Of a stretch of DNA of 64,000 nucleotides, positions 17,656 to 27,676 are shown in pieces; the first letter of the stretch is position 1, and each line of letters opens with the position of its first letter. Both the position numbers and the translations under genes were made by a program. The notes under the pieces are model-generated. The model saw only the letters and a list, made by a program, of their open reading frames with translations. It made no database searches and was not told the DNA's origin. This DNA is from Streptococcus didelphis DSM 15616 (lineage in GTDB: Bacteria > Bacillota > Bacilli > Lactobacillales > Streptococcaceae). The DNA lies in contig NZ_KB904189.1 of NCBI RefSeq assembly GCF_000380005.1, positions 62,001-126,000 on the forward strand. Direction: 5' to 3'.

Positions 17656-19101
17656 TTAAAGCATATTTGAGATATGTTCAATAGATTTTTCACGGCCCAA
17701 TAAGTAAATCGTATTAGGTAAATCTGGCCCGTGCATTTCTCCTGACACAGCAATCCGAATTGGCATAAAGAGGTTTTTACCTTTAATACCCGTTTCTTTT
17801 TGGACAGCCTTAATTTGTGGGAAAATATTTTCTGGTTGGAAATCTTGATCAGACATTGCTTCTAGTTTTTCCTTAAATGCCTTTAAGACTGTGGCAACCG
17901 TTTCTCCTACCATAATTTCTTTTTCTGCATCATTTAGTTCTGGAAAATCACTGAAGAATAAGTCTGTTAAAGGAAGAATTTCATCTGCTGCTGTTAGTTG
18001 TGGTTGATACAATTCAACCAACTTTTCAGCCTTCTCAGTCAGACGTCCGGCAGCTTCTAAAAATGGTTTACAAAGAGCAAAAACAGTCGCAAAATCTGTA
18101 CGTTTCAGATAATCATTACTCATCCAATCCATTTTCTTCTGGTCAAAAGCTGCTGGTGACTTGCTAAGACGATTTTCATCAAAAAGTGCTATCAATTCTT
18201 GACGGGAGAATATTTCATTCTCACCACCAGGATTCCAACCTAAAAGTGCAATAAAGTTAAAGACTGCTTCTGGAAGGTAGCCCTTTTTACGGTAATCTTC
18301 AATAAATTGAAGGGTATTGGTATCGCGTTTAGATAACTTCTTACCTGTTTCTGAGTTAATAATTAGGGTCATATGCCCAAATTCTGGTGCTTGCCAACCT
18401 AGAGCCTCATAAATCATGAGCTGTTTAGGGGTATTAGCAATATGGTCGTCCCCACGAATAACATGGGAAATTTCCATATCATGATCATCAATAACAACAG
18501 CAAAATTATAGGTAGGATAGCCATCTTTTTTCTGGATGACCCAGTCCCCACCTATGTTGCCACCTTCAAAGCTAATATCCCCCTTAACCATATCATGCCA
18601 AGTGTAAATACCAGCTTCATTAACAGCTAAGCGAACTGTTGGAATAATCCCTGCCGCTTCCCGTTCAGCAATGTAAGCTGCTTTTTCTTCCTCTGACATA
18701 CCAAGGAATTCATTAATGTAACGAGGTGTTTCACCAGCTACTTCTTGACGTTCCCGTTCTGCTGCTAATTCCTCTTCTGTCACATAAGATTTATAGGCTT
18801 TTCCTTCTGCTAACAGCTGATCGATGTATTTTTGATAGATGTCTAATCGTTCTGATTGACGATAGTTAGCATGGGTTTCAGGACTTTCATCCCAGTCTAT
18901 TCCCAACCATTTCAAATTTTCAAGTTGCGAACGTTCACCATCTTCTACATGACGTTTACGGTCTGTATCTTCAATACGGATAATAAATTCCCCACCATGA
19001 TGACGAGCATAGAGGTAATTAAAAAGGGCAGTACGAGCATTCCCGATATGTAAGAGCCCAGTTGGACTTGGGGCGTAGCGAACACGAATTGGTTTTGTCA
19101 T
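17656..19101 (-). CDS. gltX: Glutamyl-tRNA synthetase
   Basis: 481-residue class I aminoacyl-tRNA synthetase, the usual bacterial length. The HIGH-type motif [13 protein letters not shown] is near residues 10-22 and the KMSKS-type loop KKLSKRDTN near 253. The start at 19101 (MTKPIRVRY) follows GGAGAA by seven bases and replaces a longer frame beginning at 19131. It appears monocistronic, with promoter at 19228-19257 and terminator at 17617-17650. Confidence 0.96.
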   Translation of the reverse strand: MTKPIRVRYAPSPTGLLHIGNARTALFNYLYARHHGGEFIIRIEDTDRKRHVEDGERSQLENLKWLGIDWDESPETHANYRQSERLDIYQKYIDQLLAEGKAYKSYVTEEELAAERERQEVAGETPRYINEFLGMSEEEKAAYIAEREAAGIIPTVRLAVNEAGIYTWHDMVKGDISFEGGNIGGDWVIQKKDGYPTYNFAVVIDDHDMEISHVIRGDDHIANTPKQLMIYEALGWQAPEFGHMTLIINSETGKKLSKRDTNTLQFIEDYRKKGYLPEAVFNFIALLGWNPGGENEIFSRQELIALFDENRLSKSPAAFDQKKMDWMSNDYLKRTDFATVFALCKPFLEAAGRLTEKAEKLVELYQPQLTAADEILPLTDLFFSDFPELNDAEKEIMVGETVATVLKAFKEKLEAMSDQDFQPENIFPQIKAVQKETGIKGKNLFMPIRIAVSGEMHGPDLPNTIYLLGREKSIEHISNML

Positions 19102-19207
19102 TCTTATTCTCCTATTCTTAGTGTAAAACAAGTTTCTTTATCTAAAAACAAGCAACAAATAAGGATTTGAGCTTGTTTTACTTAGTAAAAATTGTTTTTT
19201 CTAAATC

Positions 19208-19257
19208 AAATGATTACAATCATTTCTATTATAGCATATTAGAGCTCATTGAGTGAA
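19208..19257 (-). promoter_or_regulatory. gltX promoter with an 18-bp inverted repeat at the start site
   Basis: An extended -10 box TGCTATAAT (TATAAT at 19228-19233) with TTCACT 18 bp upstream (19252-19257) precedes gltX. Two bases beyond the -10 lies AAATGATT-GT-AATCATTT (minus strand, 19208-19225), a perfect inverted repeat that should overlap the transcription start. It is a candidate repressor operator; the regulator is unknown. Confidence 0.55.
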
Positions 19258-19271
19258 GTAAATCATAGGCT

Positions 19272-19279
19272 TATTCGTA
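19272..19279 (-). promoter_or_regulatory. cin-box (SigX/ComX promoter element) upstream of gltX
   Basis: TACGAATA on the minus strand matches the streptococcal competence sigma factor -10 element exactly. It is about 170 bases upstream of the gltX start and 50 bases downstream of the small peptide gene. An eight-base match can occur by chance, so this is tentative. Confidence 0.35.
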
Positions 19280-19329
19280 GAGAATTGACCTGAAATCCTT
19301 AACTAGTCTATGACAAGCCTTCACCTCTT

Positions 19330-19425
19330 CTATTTTTTATCCTTATCCTTCAGTCTCATTACTAATTTCCCTAAAAAAATAAGTATGATAAAGGTAATAA
19401 GCCAAGTTATAATGGTTTCAATCAT
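19330..19425 (-). CDS. 31-residue hydrophobic peptide (type I toxin-like or small membrane protein)
   Basis: A short frame with an ATG at 19425, preceded by GGAGG at nine bases spacing. The product starts MIETIITWLITFIILIFLG, a single membrane span, and ends in a charged tail MRLKDKDKK. This layout (short N-terminus, one span, lysine/aspartate-rich tail) resembles Fst/Ldr-like type I toxins, but the proline typical of Fst is absent and I see no clear antisense RNA gene. It lies alone in the 526-base gap between gltX and the carbonic anhydrase gene. The good ribosome binding site is the main argument that it is expressed. Confidence 0.5.
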   Translation of the reverse strand: MIETIITWLITFIILIFLGKLVMRLKDKDKK

Positions 19426-19630
19426 TTTTTCTAACCTCCACTAAAAGTGATAAGACAGACTTTAAGGAAATTTCTAACAAGTAATTAGCCTTAAATATCT
19501 GAAGCAATAAGTTACTAGTGTTAGACTTATTTTTTCTAATGAATTCTAAGCCCTTTACATTTGTACTACTGTAGCAACACAAATAGTATATCGTATTGAG
19601 ATTAAATTGTCTAATAAATAGTATAAAAAA

Positions 19631-19651
19631 GAAGTATTGTAAGAATACTTC
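19631..19651 (-). terminator. Terminator of the dut-radA-carbonic anhydrase operon
   Basis: GAAGTATT-cttac-AATACTTC followed by six T on the minus strand, seven bases beyond the carbonic anhydrase stop codon. Confidence 0.85.
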
Positions 19652-19657
19652 CTGAGT

Positions 19658-20158
19658 TTATTTAAGGTTAACTTGGGTCATACGTCCAGTATCCACATCA
19701 TAGACTGCACCATTAATAAGAATATCATCAGGTATAAGAGGGGATTTTTGCAACAAAAGCATGTCTTCTCGCACTGATTCTTCAATATCTGTAAAAGGCA
19801 AAAAGTCTTGTCCTGAAACGTCAACTCCTAACTTCTCCTTAATGTGACTAGCTAGTCCTTGGTTGGTAAAGGTTTGTGCTCCACAATCAGTATGATGCAA
19901 AACAACAATCTCTCTTGTTCCCATTTGCTGCTGGGAAATAAGTAATGAACGTATCATATCGTCTGTTACACGTCCACCAGCGTTTCGTAAAATATGGGCA
20001 TCACCAAGTGCTAAGCCAAGTGCTTGAGCTACATGCAAACGAGAATCCATGCAGGTCACAATAGCTACCTTTGTCTTGGGTTTTAAGGGTAAGTGGGCAT
20101 TACCATGTAGGGCAACATAGGCTTGGTTAGCAGAAATAAATTTCTCAAAATATGACAT
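19658..20158 (-). CDS. Beta-carbonic anhydrase
   Basis: 166-residue cytoplasmic zinc enzyme interconverting CO2 and bicarbonate. Zinc ligands are seen in CMDSR (Cys37 with the Asp-Arg dyad) and HHTDCG (His about 88, Cys about 91). It is the third gene of a dut-radA-carbonic anhydrase operon that is competence-induced in S. pneumoniae. The gap to radA is 123 bases. Confidence 0.9.
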   Translation of the reverse strand: MSYFEKFISANQAYVALHGNAHLPLKPKTKVAIVTCMDSRLHVAQALGLALGDAHILRNAGGRVTDDMIRSLLISQQQMGTREIVVLHHTDCGAQTFTNQGLASHIKEKLGVDVSGQDFLPFTDIEESVREDMLLLQKSPLIPDDILINGAVYDVDTGRMTQVNLK

Positions 20159-20281
20159 ATAAGCTCCTAGACTTTCAAATTATAGTCTAGTCTATCATTT
20201 TCTGACAAAAAATAAACTTTAGATGAACTTTAATAATGATATTTGCTTTTAAAAATTATAATATCTATCTTTTGAAGACTC

Positions 20282-21646
20282 CTAGGAAGAAAAGACAGCT
20301 TTTAAGACTTGACTTACAGTTGTAACTCCAATTACTTCCAAACCAGCAGGAATTTCTAAGCCTTGTAAAGAATTTTTAGGGACATAGAGCTTGGTAAAAC
20401 CTAATTTTGCAGCCTCATTAATCCTTTGCTCAATTCGTGTTACCCGTCTAATCTCGCCTGTTAAACCAATTTCTCCCAAAAAGGCCTCCTGCGGGCTTGT
20501 CGGCTTTTCCTTATAGCTTGAGGCAATAGCTACTGCAACAGCTAAATCAATAGCTGGCTCATCTAACTTAACGCCTCCAGCTGATTTAAGATAAGCATCT
20601 TGGTTTTGTAGTAGTAAGCCACAACGCTTTTCTAGTACAGCTATAATTAGACTAACTCGGTTAAAATCCAAGCCAGTTGTTGTTCTTCTAGCATTCCCAA
20701 AAACAGTTGGTGTAACTAGGGATTGAACTTCAGCTAACATTGGTCGACTACCTTCCATGGTGACCACAATTGCTGATCCTGTTGCCCCAGCTAGCCTTTC
20801 TTCCAAGAAAACTTGACTGGGGTTGAGCACTTCTACCAATCCCGAAGATTGCATTTCAAAAATACCAATCTCATTGGTAGAGCCAAAGCGGTTCTTTACT
20901 GCTCTTAAAATCCGGAAGGTATGGTGTCTTTCCCCTTCAAAATACAAGACAGTGTCAACCATATGTTCTAACATTCGAGGACCAGCGATAGCTCCTTCTT
21001 TTGTGACATGACCAACAATAAAGGTCGCTATGTTATTAGTCTTAGCAAGTTGCATTAATTCAGCTGTCACTTCTCGCACTTGACTGACAGAGCCTTGTAC
21101 ACCTGTAATATCTGGGCTCATAATGGTCTGGATAGAATCTATAATCAAAAAATCTGGTTTTAGTTTTTCGATTTCATGGCGGACATTTTGCATATTGGTC
21201 TCAGCATAAAGGTAAAATTCATTATCAATATCACCTAGGCGCTGACTTCTTAACTTAATTTGTTCAGCTGATTCTTCACCAGAAACATATAAGACAGTCC
21301 CCTTATTAGCTAGTTGTGTTGACACTTGCAGCAGTAAGGTCGATTTCCCGATACCAGGGTCTCCTCCAATTAAGACTAAACTACCTGGCACAAGGCCTCC
21401 TCCTAAGACACGGTTAAACTCTTCCATATCTGTTTTAGTGCGGGCATAACCAATATTATCAATATCCTTAAGTTTAACTGGTTTGCTTTTTTCACCAGTT
21501 AAGCTGACACGTGCATTCTTAACTTCCTTTGTCTCAACTTCTTCTACAAAAGAAGACCAAGCAGAGCAATTAGGACAGCGTCCCAAATACTTTGGTGACT
21601 GATAGCCACATTCTTGACAGACAAAAGTCGCTTTCTTTTTCGCCAT
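20282..21646 (-). CDS. radA: DNA repair/recombination protein RadA (Sms)
   Basis: 454 residues with the full RadA architecture: an N-terminal C4 zinc finger ([18 protein letters not shown], 10-27), a RecA-like ATPase with Walker [12 protein letters not shown] (about 93-103), the KNRFGS motif, and a C-terminal Lon-protease-like domain ([15 protein letters not shown]...). RadA is a branch-migration helicase needed for transformation in streptococci. The operon promoter contains a cin-box, which agrees with a competence role. Confidence 0.96.
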   Translation of the reverse strand: MAKKKATFVCQECGYQSPKYLGRCPNCSAWSSFVEEVETKEVKNARVSLTGEKSKPVKLKDIDNIGYARTKTDMEEFNRVLGGGLVPGSLVLIGGDPGIGKSTLLLQVSTQLANKGTVLYVSGEESAEQIKLRSQRLGDIDNEFYLYAETNMQNVRHEIEKLKPDFLIIDSIQTIMSPDITGVQGSVSQVREVTAELMQLAKTNNIATFIVGHVTKEGAIAGPRMLEHMVDTVLYFEGERHHTFRILRAVKNRFGSTNEIGIFEMQSSGLVEVLNPSQVFLEERLAGATGSAIVVTMEGSRPMLAEVQSLVTPTVFGNARRTTTGLDFNRVSLIIAVLEKRCGLLLQNQDAYLKSAGGVKLDEPAIDLAVAVAIASSYKEKPTSPQEAFLGEIGLTGEIRRVTRIEQRINEAAKLGFTKLYVPKNSLQGLEIPAGLEVIGVTTVSQVLKAVFSS

Positions 21647-21702
21647 AAATTAGTATTCTTATCCTTTTCTAAAAACTTTTACTTAAAAGCTTTTTGAGCT
21701 AC

Positions 21703-22146
21703 TTAGTTTCCTGTACTACCAAAACCACCTGTCCGCAATCCCTCTGCTTGATCGCCATCAGCTAACAAGTAAGGGGCAAAAACAGCCTGAACAATACGTT
21801 CTCCAACTTGGAGTTCTGCTATTTGATCACTAATATTTTGCATTTGAGCAAAAATATGGCCTTCATTAGCATCATTATTATAATAATCACTATCAATAAC
21901 CCCAACAGAGTTAATCAAGACCAAACCTTTTTTACGAGGATTAGAAGAACGGTCAAACAAAAAGAGAACCTCATTAGCTTGCATATAGGCTTTGACACCT
22001 GTTGGAACCAGTTTGATCTCACCTGGTTTAATACTTATATTTTCTGCTACCTTTAGGTCATAGCCTGCAGCATGCTTTGTTTCACGTTTTGGTAATAAAT
22101 TATCATCATTATAGGCTGAAATTAATTCAAATCCACGCAACTTCAT
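21703..22146 (-). CDS. dut: dUTP diphosphatase (dUTPase)
   Basis: 147-residue trimeric dUTPase that converts dUTP to dUMP. All five family motifs can be found, including AGYDL (28-32), FDRSSNPRKKGL (about 63-74), NSVGVIDSDYYN (about 78-89) and the C-terminal P-loop-like GGFGSTG. It is the first gene of the operon with radA and carbonic anhydrase. Confidence 0.94.
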   Translation of the reverse strand: MKLRGFELISAYNDDNLLPKRETKHAAGYDLKVAENISIKPGEIKLVPTGVKAYMQANEVLFLFDRSSNPRKKGLVLINSVGVIDSDYYNNDANEGHIFAQMQNISDQIAELQVGERIVQAVFAPYLLADGDQAEGLRTGGFGSTGN

Positions 22147-22185
22147 ACTTAATTATTTCCTCACTTATTACTTTAGAATGTCTTT

Positions 22186-22214
22186 ATTATATGTTATTCG
22201 TAACATATTAGCAA
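22186..22214 (-). promoter_or_regulatory. dut-radA operon promoter: housekeeping promoter overlapping a SigX cin-box and a palindrome
   Basis: Minus-strand TTGCTA (22209-22214) and TATAAT (22186-22191) with 17 bp spacing form a housekeeping promoter. The spacer contains the exact cin-box TACGAATA (22195-22202). The cin-box is centred in a perfect inverted repeat ATATGTTA-cgaa-TAACATAT (22189-22208). The homologous pneumococcal operon is a late competence operon, so dual control by SigA and SigX is expected. Confidence 0.75.
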
Positions 22215-22231
22215 AAATCTCCCTAGAGGAG
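22213..22231 (-). terminator. Terminator of the DUF454 gene
   Basis: CTCC-tcta-GGGAG followed by ATTTTT on the minus strand, 20 bases after the stop at 22251. It abuts the dut promoter. Confidence 0.55.
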
Positions 22232-22250
22232 AAAGTTTTTTCTTATCCTG

Positions 22251-22610
22251 TTACTTCTCAGCTACAAAATGCAATAATATGAAGGACATAAGTGCCGTCA
22301 TAGCAAAAAAGAGGATTTTCATCCAAATAAAGGGGACAAAGATAATAGATATGCCCATTAAAATCCACACTTGAACTAAAATTTTCTTTTTACGATCCCG
22401 TTTGATAGCTCTTGTTTCTAAGTAATCCCCAACATAAAATTTATAAACCTTGGTTCCCTTTAGCCAATTATTGAATCTGTCAGAACTTCGAGAAAAGCAA
22501 AAACCTGCTAGTAGCAAAAATGGGGTCGTGGGTAAAATAGGCAAAGGAATCCCTAAAATCCCCAATAAAAAACTAAAACAGCCAACACTAATATATATTA
22601 TTTTTTTCAT
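22251..22610 (-). CDS. YbaN/DUF454 family small membrane protein
   Basis: 119 residues with two or three hydrophobic segments and the DUF454 signature: GILGIPLPILPTTPFLLLAGFCFSRSS near residues 18-44. Function is not established for this family. I chose ATG 22610 because AAAGGA is spaced correctly for it; an ATG two codons earlier is too close. A cin-box-like element lies about 130 bases upstream. Confidence 0.75.
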   Translation of the reverse strand: MKKIIYISVGCFSFLLGILGIPLPILPTTPFLLLAGFCFSRSSDRFNNWLKGTKVYKFYVGDYLETRAIKRDRKKKILVQVWILMGISIIFVPFIWMKILFFAMTALMSFILLHFVAEK

Positions 22611-22760
22611 AATCATCCTTTACCTTACTTACAATAGTATACCAAAGCTATCTGTTTGAGCCTACTGGCTAGCTTGTAGAAAGTTTTTTTCTTATTTAAT
22701 AAGCATAAATCAGTAAAAGACCTCTTTCTACTTATTATTCGAAAAAGATCCTTTAATTTT

Positions 22761-23528
22761 TTATATTTCTTTTCCTTCATATTTGAAAGCAATCTGCGGA
22801 AAATCATGCTTGCCATCTTTTGTTGCCATGAAGGCCTTGGCTTCTTTTTTTATCTGTAAAAGATTAATACCTTGGGCACTGGCAGCATAGACACAGCCAC
22901 AATAGCATTGGCGATAAATATCGTATTCATCACACATTTCAACCGACCTACGGTAACCATTATTTTTCTTAAAATCACTAGGTAAATATTTGGTAGTGTA
23001 GACCTTTTGGACATCGATACCAACATCGTTAATGATTTTAGAATTTTTATGGGGACTTATAGTAAGGGCACTTGCAAAGTAATCAAAACCTAACTCTACT
23101 GCCTTAAGAGCAGTTTTATCCAGACGATAGTCAAAACAAACCCGGCAGCGTTCTCCGCCTTCAGGTTCTTTTTCCAAGCCCCGAACTTTTAAAATGTACT
23201 CATTGGGATTATAGTCTGCTTCAATAAAGGAAACGGACTGGCCTGTTTTAGCATTAAATTCGGAGACAAACTTTTGTGTGACATAGGCTCTACGATGATA
23301 TTCATCCTTAGGATGAATATTAGAATTGGCAAAGTAAATGGTCACATCCGCAAACTGTGTTAAATATTCTAGTGAGTAAGTCGAGCAGGGTGCACAACAG
23401 ACATGCATGAGAATTTTTGGCCGCACAGCTTCTTTTGCCCAAGCCTTGGTCATTTCTTGCATAACCCTATCATAATTAATTTTTTGGTTAGGGTTCATTC
23501 TAGCTAAAATATCTTGTAAGTCAATCAT
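22761..23528 (-). CDS. queH: Epoxyqueuosine reductase QueH
   Basis: 255-residue iron-sulfur protein (former DUF208) completing queuosine synthesis by reducing epoxyqueuosine in tRNA. The cysteine motifs expected of QueH are present: HVCCAPC near residue 42, RCRVCFDYRL near 127, and QCYCGCVY near 210. Tgt, which inserts the queuosine precursor, is encoded 18 kb away in the same window. The gene is probably transcribed alone. Confidence 0.88.
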   Translation of the reverse strand: MIDLQDILARMNPNQKINYDRVMQEMTKAWAKEAVRPKILMHVCCAPCSTYSLEYLTQFADVTIYFANSNIHPKDEYHRRAYVTQKFVSEFNAKTGQSVSFIEADYNPNEYILKVRGLEKEPEGGERCRVCFDYRLDKTALKAVELGFDYFASALTISPHKNSKIINDVGIDVQKVYTTKYLPSDFKKNNGYRRSVEMCDEYDIYRQCYCGCVYAASAQGINLLQIKKEAKAFMATKDGKHDFPQIAFKYEGKEI

Positions 23529-23699
23529 GAAAGTTTCTTTCTATCCTGTTATTTGTTTATTATAACATATTGGCTCTGCAATAAAAGTCCCTGTCATAAG
23601 CTTCTTTGACTGCATCAGCTTTTTATCTAAAAAATGACTTCCAGAAGTCTGTAAAACGAATATTTAAGTCTGTTTGCAATTACCAGAGCTGATCAAAGA

Positions 23700-23723
23700 A
23701 AAAAGCTGAGATTGCTCTCAACT
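23700..23723 (-). terminator. Terminator of the marR-ABC exporter operon
   Basis: AGTTGAGA-gcaa-TCTCAGCT then six T on the minus strand, just after the stop at 23729. Confidence 0.8.
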
Positions 23724-23728
23724 CTTTT

Positions 23729-25513
23729 TTATTCAAAAACAAATTGGTTATGGTAAAGCTCAGAATAGAATCCTTTTTGATGAAGTAATTCACGGTGATT
23801 TCCCTGCTCAATAACCTTACCGTCTTTTAAGACAATAATTTCATCTGCATTTAAAATCGTTTTTAAGCGGTGAGCAATGACAAAACTTGTACGTCCTGCC
23901 ACAATAGCTTCCATAGCCTTTTGGATTTTACTTTCCGTAACGGTATCTACATTTGATGTTGCTTCATCAAGTATTAGGACTTGTGGATCCGTTAATAGGG
24001 TTCTAGCAATAGAAATTAACTGTTTTTGTCCAGTTGAAAAGATATTTTCATCATCTGAAACTTTGGTTTCATAAGCATCTGGTAAAGACATGATAAAGTC
24101 ATGAATGTGGGTAGCACGTGCTGCTATTTCAACCATTTCTTGGCTAATTGAGGCATCTCCAAAACGGATATTATCTGTTATGCTACCAGAGAAAAGCACG
24201 GATTCTTGCAGAACAATACCAACATTTTTACGTAAACTATCCAAATCATAATCTCTAATATCAACCCCATCAAAGGTAATAGAGCCACTGGTCACATCAT
24301 AAAATCGATTAATTAAGTTCATAATGGTTGTTTTACCTGAACCTGTTGGACCGACAACAGCAATCATTTTCCCTTTAGGTGCTGAAATAGTGACATCAGA
24401 TAACACTTTTTGACCTGGTAAATAACCAAAATCTACATGATTTATAGCTACACCTTCTTTTAATTCAGTAAACAGCATTCCCTTTTCTGGGCGAACTTCT
24501 TCTTTTTCATCAAACATTTCTTGAATGCGACCTGCACCTGTAAAGGCCAATTGCAGTTCCCCCCAAGATGCGGCAACTTGCATGATAGGCTGATAATATT
24601 GTTGTGAAAATTGTACAAAAGTAACAACTAAACCTAGACCCACGGCCATAGAAATAGATTTATCATTTAAGACAATATCTGAACCAACAAAGATAACAAT
24701 TGCTGTATTAAGCAAGCTCATCCCATTCATTACTGGGAATAATAAGCCAGAAAAGAGACGACCTTTAAAGGTAGCTTGACGTACCTTTTCATTATGGTCT
24801 ATAAAGTCATCAATTACTTCTTTTTGGACACCCTGAACAATAATAGCCTTTTGACCTGAAATTTTCTCATCCATATAGGCATTTAAGGCTGAAACCTCTT
24901 TTTGTTGTTTATCGGTATATTTACGCGCCATACGAATAATGATAATTAGGAAAATAAGAGCTACTGGAGTTGAAGCCATAGTCAGTAAAGCTAAACGTGT
25001 ATCTTGCCTAAACATCATCCAAACCAAGCCAATATATAAAGCAATATTGGTCACCACTTGGACTAGGGATTGGTTAAGGGAGTTTTGTATATTATCAAGG
25101 TCACTGGTAAAGCGTGATAAAATATCACCATCTTTATGTTTGTCAAAAAATGATACTGTCAAACGTTCCAGCTTTCCAAAAAGTCCCTTTCTCATGCGGT
25201 TTGTTGAGTGGGCAACAATGCGGGTAAAAAGTAAGCTATAAATCAAATTAGCCATAGCAGTAAAAATATAGGCCAAAAGTAATTTCCACATAATTGCCAT
25301 AAAGGCTGTTGTATCAGGTTTAAAACCTACTTGACCAGCCATTTTCGCCCCATAATACTGCTGACCAATTTTCCCTAACTCTGCCAAAGATTGTCCCAGA
25401 AAAACAGGTGCTTTGACTTGAAGATAAGTTGCAAGAATGATTGCCATAAAAATAAAGATAAATGACACCTGATAACGTTTAAAATAGAACCAGAAAAAAC
25501 GTGCTGTTTTCAT
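23729..25513 (-). CDS. Heterodimeric ABC exporter, subunit with consensus catalytic site
   Basis: 594 residues: a six-span exporter membrane domain (to about 330) and an ATPase domain with Walker [10 protein letters not shown], Walker B LILDE with the catalytic Glu, and the H-loop IAHR. The signature motif is degenerate, STGQK instead of SGGQ. This complements its partner, as in LmrCD, SatAB or PatAB type drug exporters. Substrate is unknown; the MarR gene at the head of the operon suggests a toxic compound. It starts one base after, and overlapping, the stop of the partner gene. Confidence 0.88.
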   Translation of the reverse strand: MKTARFFWFYFKRYQVSFIFIFMAIILATYLQVKAPVFLGQSLAELGKIGQQYYGAKMAGQVGFKPDTTAFMAIMWKLLLAYIFTAMANLIYSLLFTRIVAHSTNRMRKGLFGKLERLTVSFFDKHKDGDILSRFTSDLDNIQNSLNQSLVQVVTNIALYIGLVWMMFRQDTRLALLTMASTPVALIFLIIIIRMARKYTDKQQKEVSALNAYMDEKISGQKAIIVQGVQKEVIDDFIDHNEKVRQATFKGRLFSGLLFPVMNGMSLLNTAIVIFVGSDIVLNDKSISMAVGLGLVVTFVQFSQQYYQPIMQVAASWGELQLAFTGAGRIQEMFDEKEEVRPEKGMLFTELKEGVAINHVDFGYLPGQKVLSDVTISAPKGKMIAVVGPTGSGKTTIMNLINRFYDVTSGSITFDGVDIRDYDLDSLRKNVGIVLQESVLFSGSITDNIRFGDASISQEMVEIAARATHIHDFIMSLPDAYETKVSDDENIFSTGQKQLISIARTLLTDPQVLILDEATSNVDTVTESKIQKAMEAIVAGRTSFVIAHRLKTILNADEIIVLKDGKVIEQGNHRELLHQKGFYSELYHNQFVFE

Positions 25514-27222
25514 TATTCTTCCTCCTTACCTTTTTGTGTTTCATAGATTTCACGATAAACAGTATTTGTTTCAATCAAATCAGCATGTTTACCCTGACCA
25601 ATAAGTTGACCTTCATCTAAAACAAGAATGACATCAGCCTTAACAACAGAGGAAATCTTTTGTGCAATAATAATAGTTGTAGTCTCTTTCAAATCCTTAT
25701 TCAAAGCTTCTTGAACTAAACTTTCTGACTTAGCATCTAGTGCTGACGTTGAATCATCTAAAACTAGAATTTTAGGATTACTAATAACTCCTCGTGCAAT
25801 AGACATTCTTTGCTTTTGACCTCCAGAGAAGTTGTTTCCCCGCTCTTCCACTTCACTCTCATAGCCCTGATCCATCCGATCAATGAATTCTCTAGCCTGT
25901 GCAATCCTTGCCGCATTTTCCATACTAGCAAAGTCGGCCTGATAATTTCCCTGTCTTAGGTTATCAGCAATAGTCCCTGAAAAGAGAATTGCCTTTTGGA
26001 GGACAATTGAAATATTTTTTCTGACAGTTTGTTTACTAAGGTCTCGTAAATCCTTACCACCAATGAGAATGCGGCCTTCTTGTGGATCAAATAAACGAGG
26101 GATTAATTGGGCAAGGGTTGTTTTCCCTGCACCTGTTGCTCCTACAATACCAACCATTTGACCCTCTTTTAATGTAAACGAAATATCTTTCAGAGTTGGA
26201 TCTGTATCATTTGGATAAGTAAAGCTGACATGTTCAAAAACAATATCACCAGTAACTTCTTCTTCCTGATCAGTTTTATAAGACATAGCAGGCTCAGTTT
26301 CAAGAACTTCTTTGATACGACCAATTGAAATAAAAGCACGGCTTGCTTGCATCCCCATAAAGCCTACCATAATAATAGAAAACATGATTTGCATCATATA
26401 GGTCATAAAGGATGCCACACTACCAATTACCGTGGGGTCTGATTCCACCATACCAGATACTAGTAAAATAGAAACATAAATAGCAAGATAAGAAATCAGC
26501 ATGAGGGCTGGTTGCATGAGTGAAAAACCATAGCCGATAAATAAATTTAAGCCCAGTAATTCATTTGAAGTTTCCTTAAATTTTGCATATTGTTCTCTTT
26601 CTTGGACAAAAGATTTAACAACACGTACCCCACGTAAATTCTCTTTAGCAATCTGATTAATCTTATCCATTAAGGCCTGGAATTTCCCAAAACGGGGCCC
26701 CATTTGACTCATAACAAGAGCCATCACTAAGGCAATCAGAATAACCATCAAAACAATAACCCACCATAGTTTAGGTAAGGTCTGTACAGCCATAATAAAG
26801 GCACCCACAAACAAAATAGGCAGTCTTAGGAGAACCTGAAAAAGCATCATAACCAGGTTTTGAATCTGATTAACGTCGTTGGTCATCCGTACAACTAGAT
26901 TACCTGCATTAAAGGATTCAATGTTCGCATAGGAAAAGCTTTGGATTTTTCGGAAAGTTTTTTCCCTGATATCAGCTGATACCCCTTGGGCAATCTTTGC
27001 TGCTAAAATCGTATTAACTGTCCCTGCTACCAGTCCTATACCTGCTATAAGTAAGAGTAAACCTCCTACCTCTGAAATTTTGGCCTGGTCATTTTTAATA
27101 ACAGCCTCCAAAACATCTTTTAAATAATGTGGCTGTAATAAGGTACTAGAAACAACACCAATCACCATCAGTATCGCGCCTAATGCATACCATTTATAGC
27201 CTAAAATTACCTTCTTAAGCAT
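25513..27222 (-). CDS. Heterodimeric ABC exporter, subunit with degenerate catalytic site
   Basis: 569 residues: membrane domain of about 310 residues, then an ATPase with Walker [10 protein letters not shown] and a canonical signature FSGGQ. Walker B ends LVLDD, with Asp in place of the catalytic Glu, and the H-loop reads IAQK with Gln in place of His. These changes are the hallmark of the non-hydrolysing site of heterodimeric exporters. Its start overlaps the MarR gene by eight bases, so the two are coupled. Confidence 0.88.
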   Translation of the reverse strand: MLKKVILGYKWYALGAILMVIGVVSSTLLQPHYLKDVLEAVIKNDQAKISEVGGLLLLIAGIGLVAGTVNTILAAKIAQGVSADIREKTFRKIQSFSYANIESFNAGNLVVRMTNDVNQIQNLVMMLFQVLLRLPILFVGAFIMAVQTLPKLWWVIVLMVILIALVMALVMSQMGPRFGKFQALMDKINQIAKENLRGVRVVKSFVQEREQYAKFKETSNELLGLNLFIGYGFSLMQPALMLISYLAIYVSILLVSGMVESDPTVIGSVASFMTYMMQIMFSIIMVGFMGMQASRAFISIGRIKEVLETEPAMSYKTDQEEEVTGDIVFEHVSFTYPNDTDPTLKDISFTLKEGQMVGIVGATGAGKTTLAQLIPRLFDPQEGRILIGGKDLRDLSKQTVRKNISIVLQKAILFSGTIADNLRQGNYQADFASMENAARIAQAREFIDRMDQGYESEVEERGNNFSGGQKQRMSIARGVISNPKILVLDDSTSALDAKSESLVQEALNKDLKETTTIIIAQKISSVVKADVILVLDEGQLIGQGKHADLIETNTVYREIYETQKGKEEE

Positions 27223-27664
27223 CTTTATCTCCTTTAAAATGTAACATATTATAGTTTAATTGATTAACAACTTTTTTTATAGTCAGAAGTTCTTCTTTGG
27301 TAATATCTTTAAAAAAGTAATTTTCAATATCTTTTCGACATTCTTGTAGGAGGGGAATTTTCTCTGCCCCTTCCTTTGTCATCACCACTTGTTTATAACG
27401 CTTATCAACTAATGAATGTTTAATGGTAATAAAACCATTTTTCTCCATTCTTTTAACCAGATTACTAGTTACTGACTTAGAAATCTGCAGTTCATTTTCA
27501 ATATCTTTGACAAAAATTTCTTTATCTAAATGCCTATCAAGAAATATCAAAACATGACCCTGGGGACCAGCCAAATGTTCAATTTTATACTTTTTAGCAA
27601 TAGCTTCACAAATATGCTCAAACTGATGGCTTAATTCTCTTAAATCAGCAATAAAACGTGACAT
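27215..27664 (-). CDS. MarR-family repressor of the ABC exporter operon
   Basis: 149-residue winged-helix regulator; the helix-turn-helix and wing are seen in [22 protein letters not shown] and the conserved [14 protein letters not shown] chose ATG 27664, which has AGGAGGAGAAT in front; a longer frame back to 27721 would run through the promoter. It probably represses itself and the exporter through two tandem operators in its promoter, in the manner of LadR/LmrCD. Confidence 0.85.
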   Translation of the reverse strand: MSRFIADLRELSHQFEHICEAIAKKYKIEHLAGPQGHVLIFLDRHLDKEIFVKDIENELQISKSVTSNLVKRMEKNGFITIKHSLVDKRYKQVVMTKEGAEKIPLLQECRKDIENYFFKDITKEELLTIKKVVNQLNYNMLHFKGDKDA

Positions 27665-27676
27665 ATTCTCCTCCTT

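Noticed and set aside
18856..19053. Open frame on the plus strand inside gltX (and similar antisense frames in many other genes)
   Set aside because: It lies opposite a conserved synthetase coding region, has no ribosome site, and its product has no recognisable features.
22625..22816. 63-codon basic minus-strand frame overlapping the end of queH
   Set aside because: It overlaps conserved queH codons, lacks a ribosome site, and has a composition like translated AT-rich non-coding DNA.
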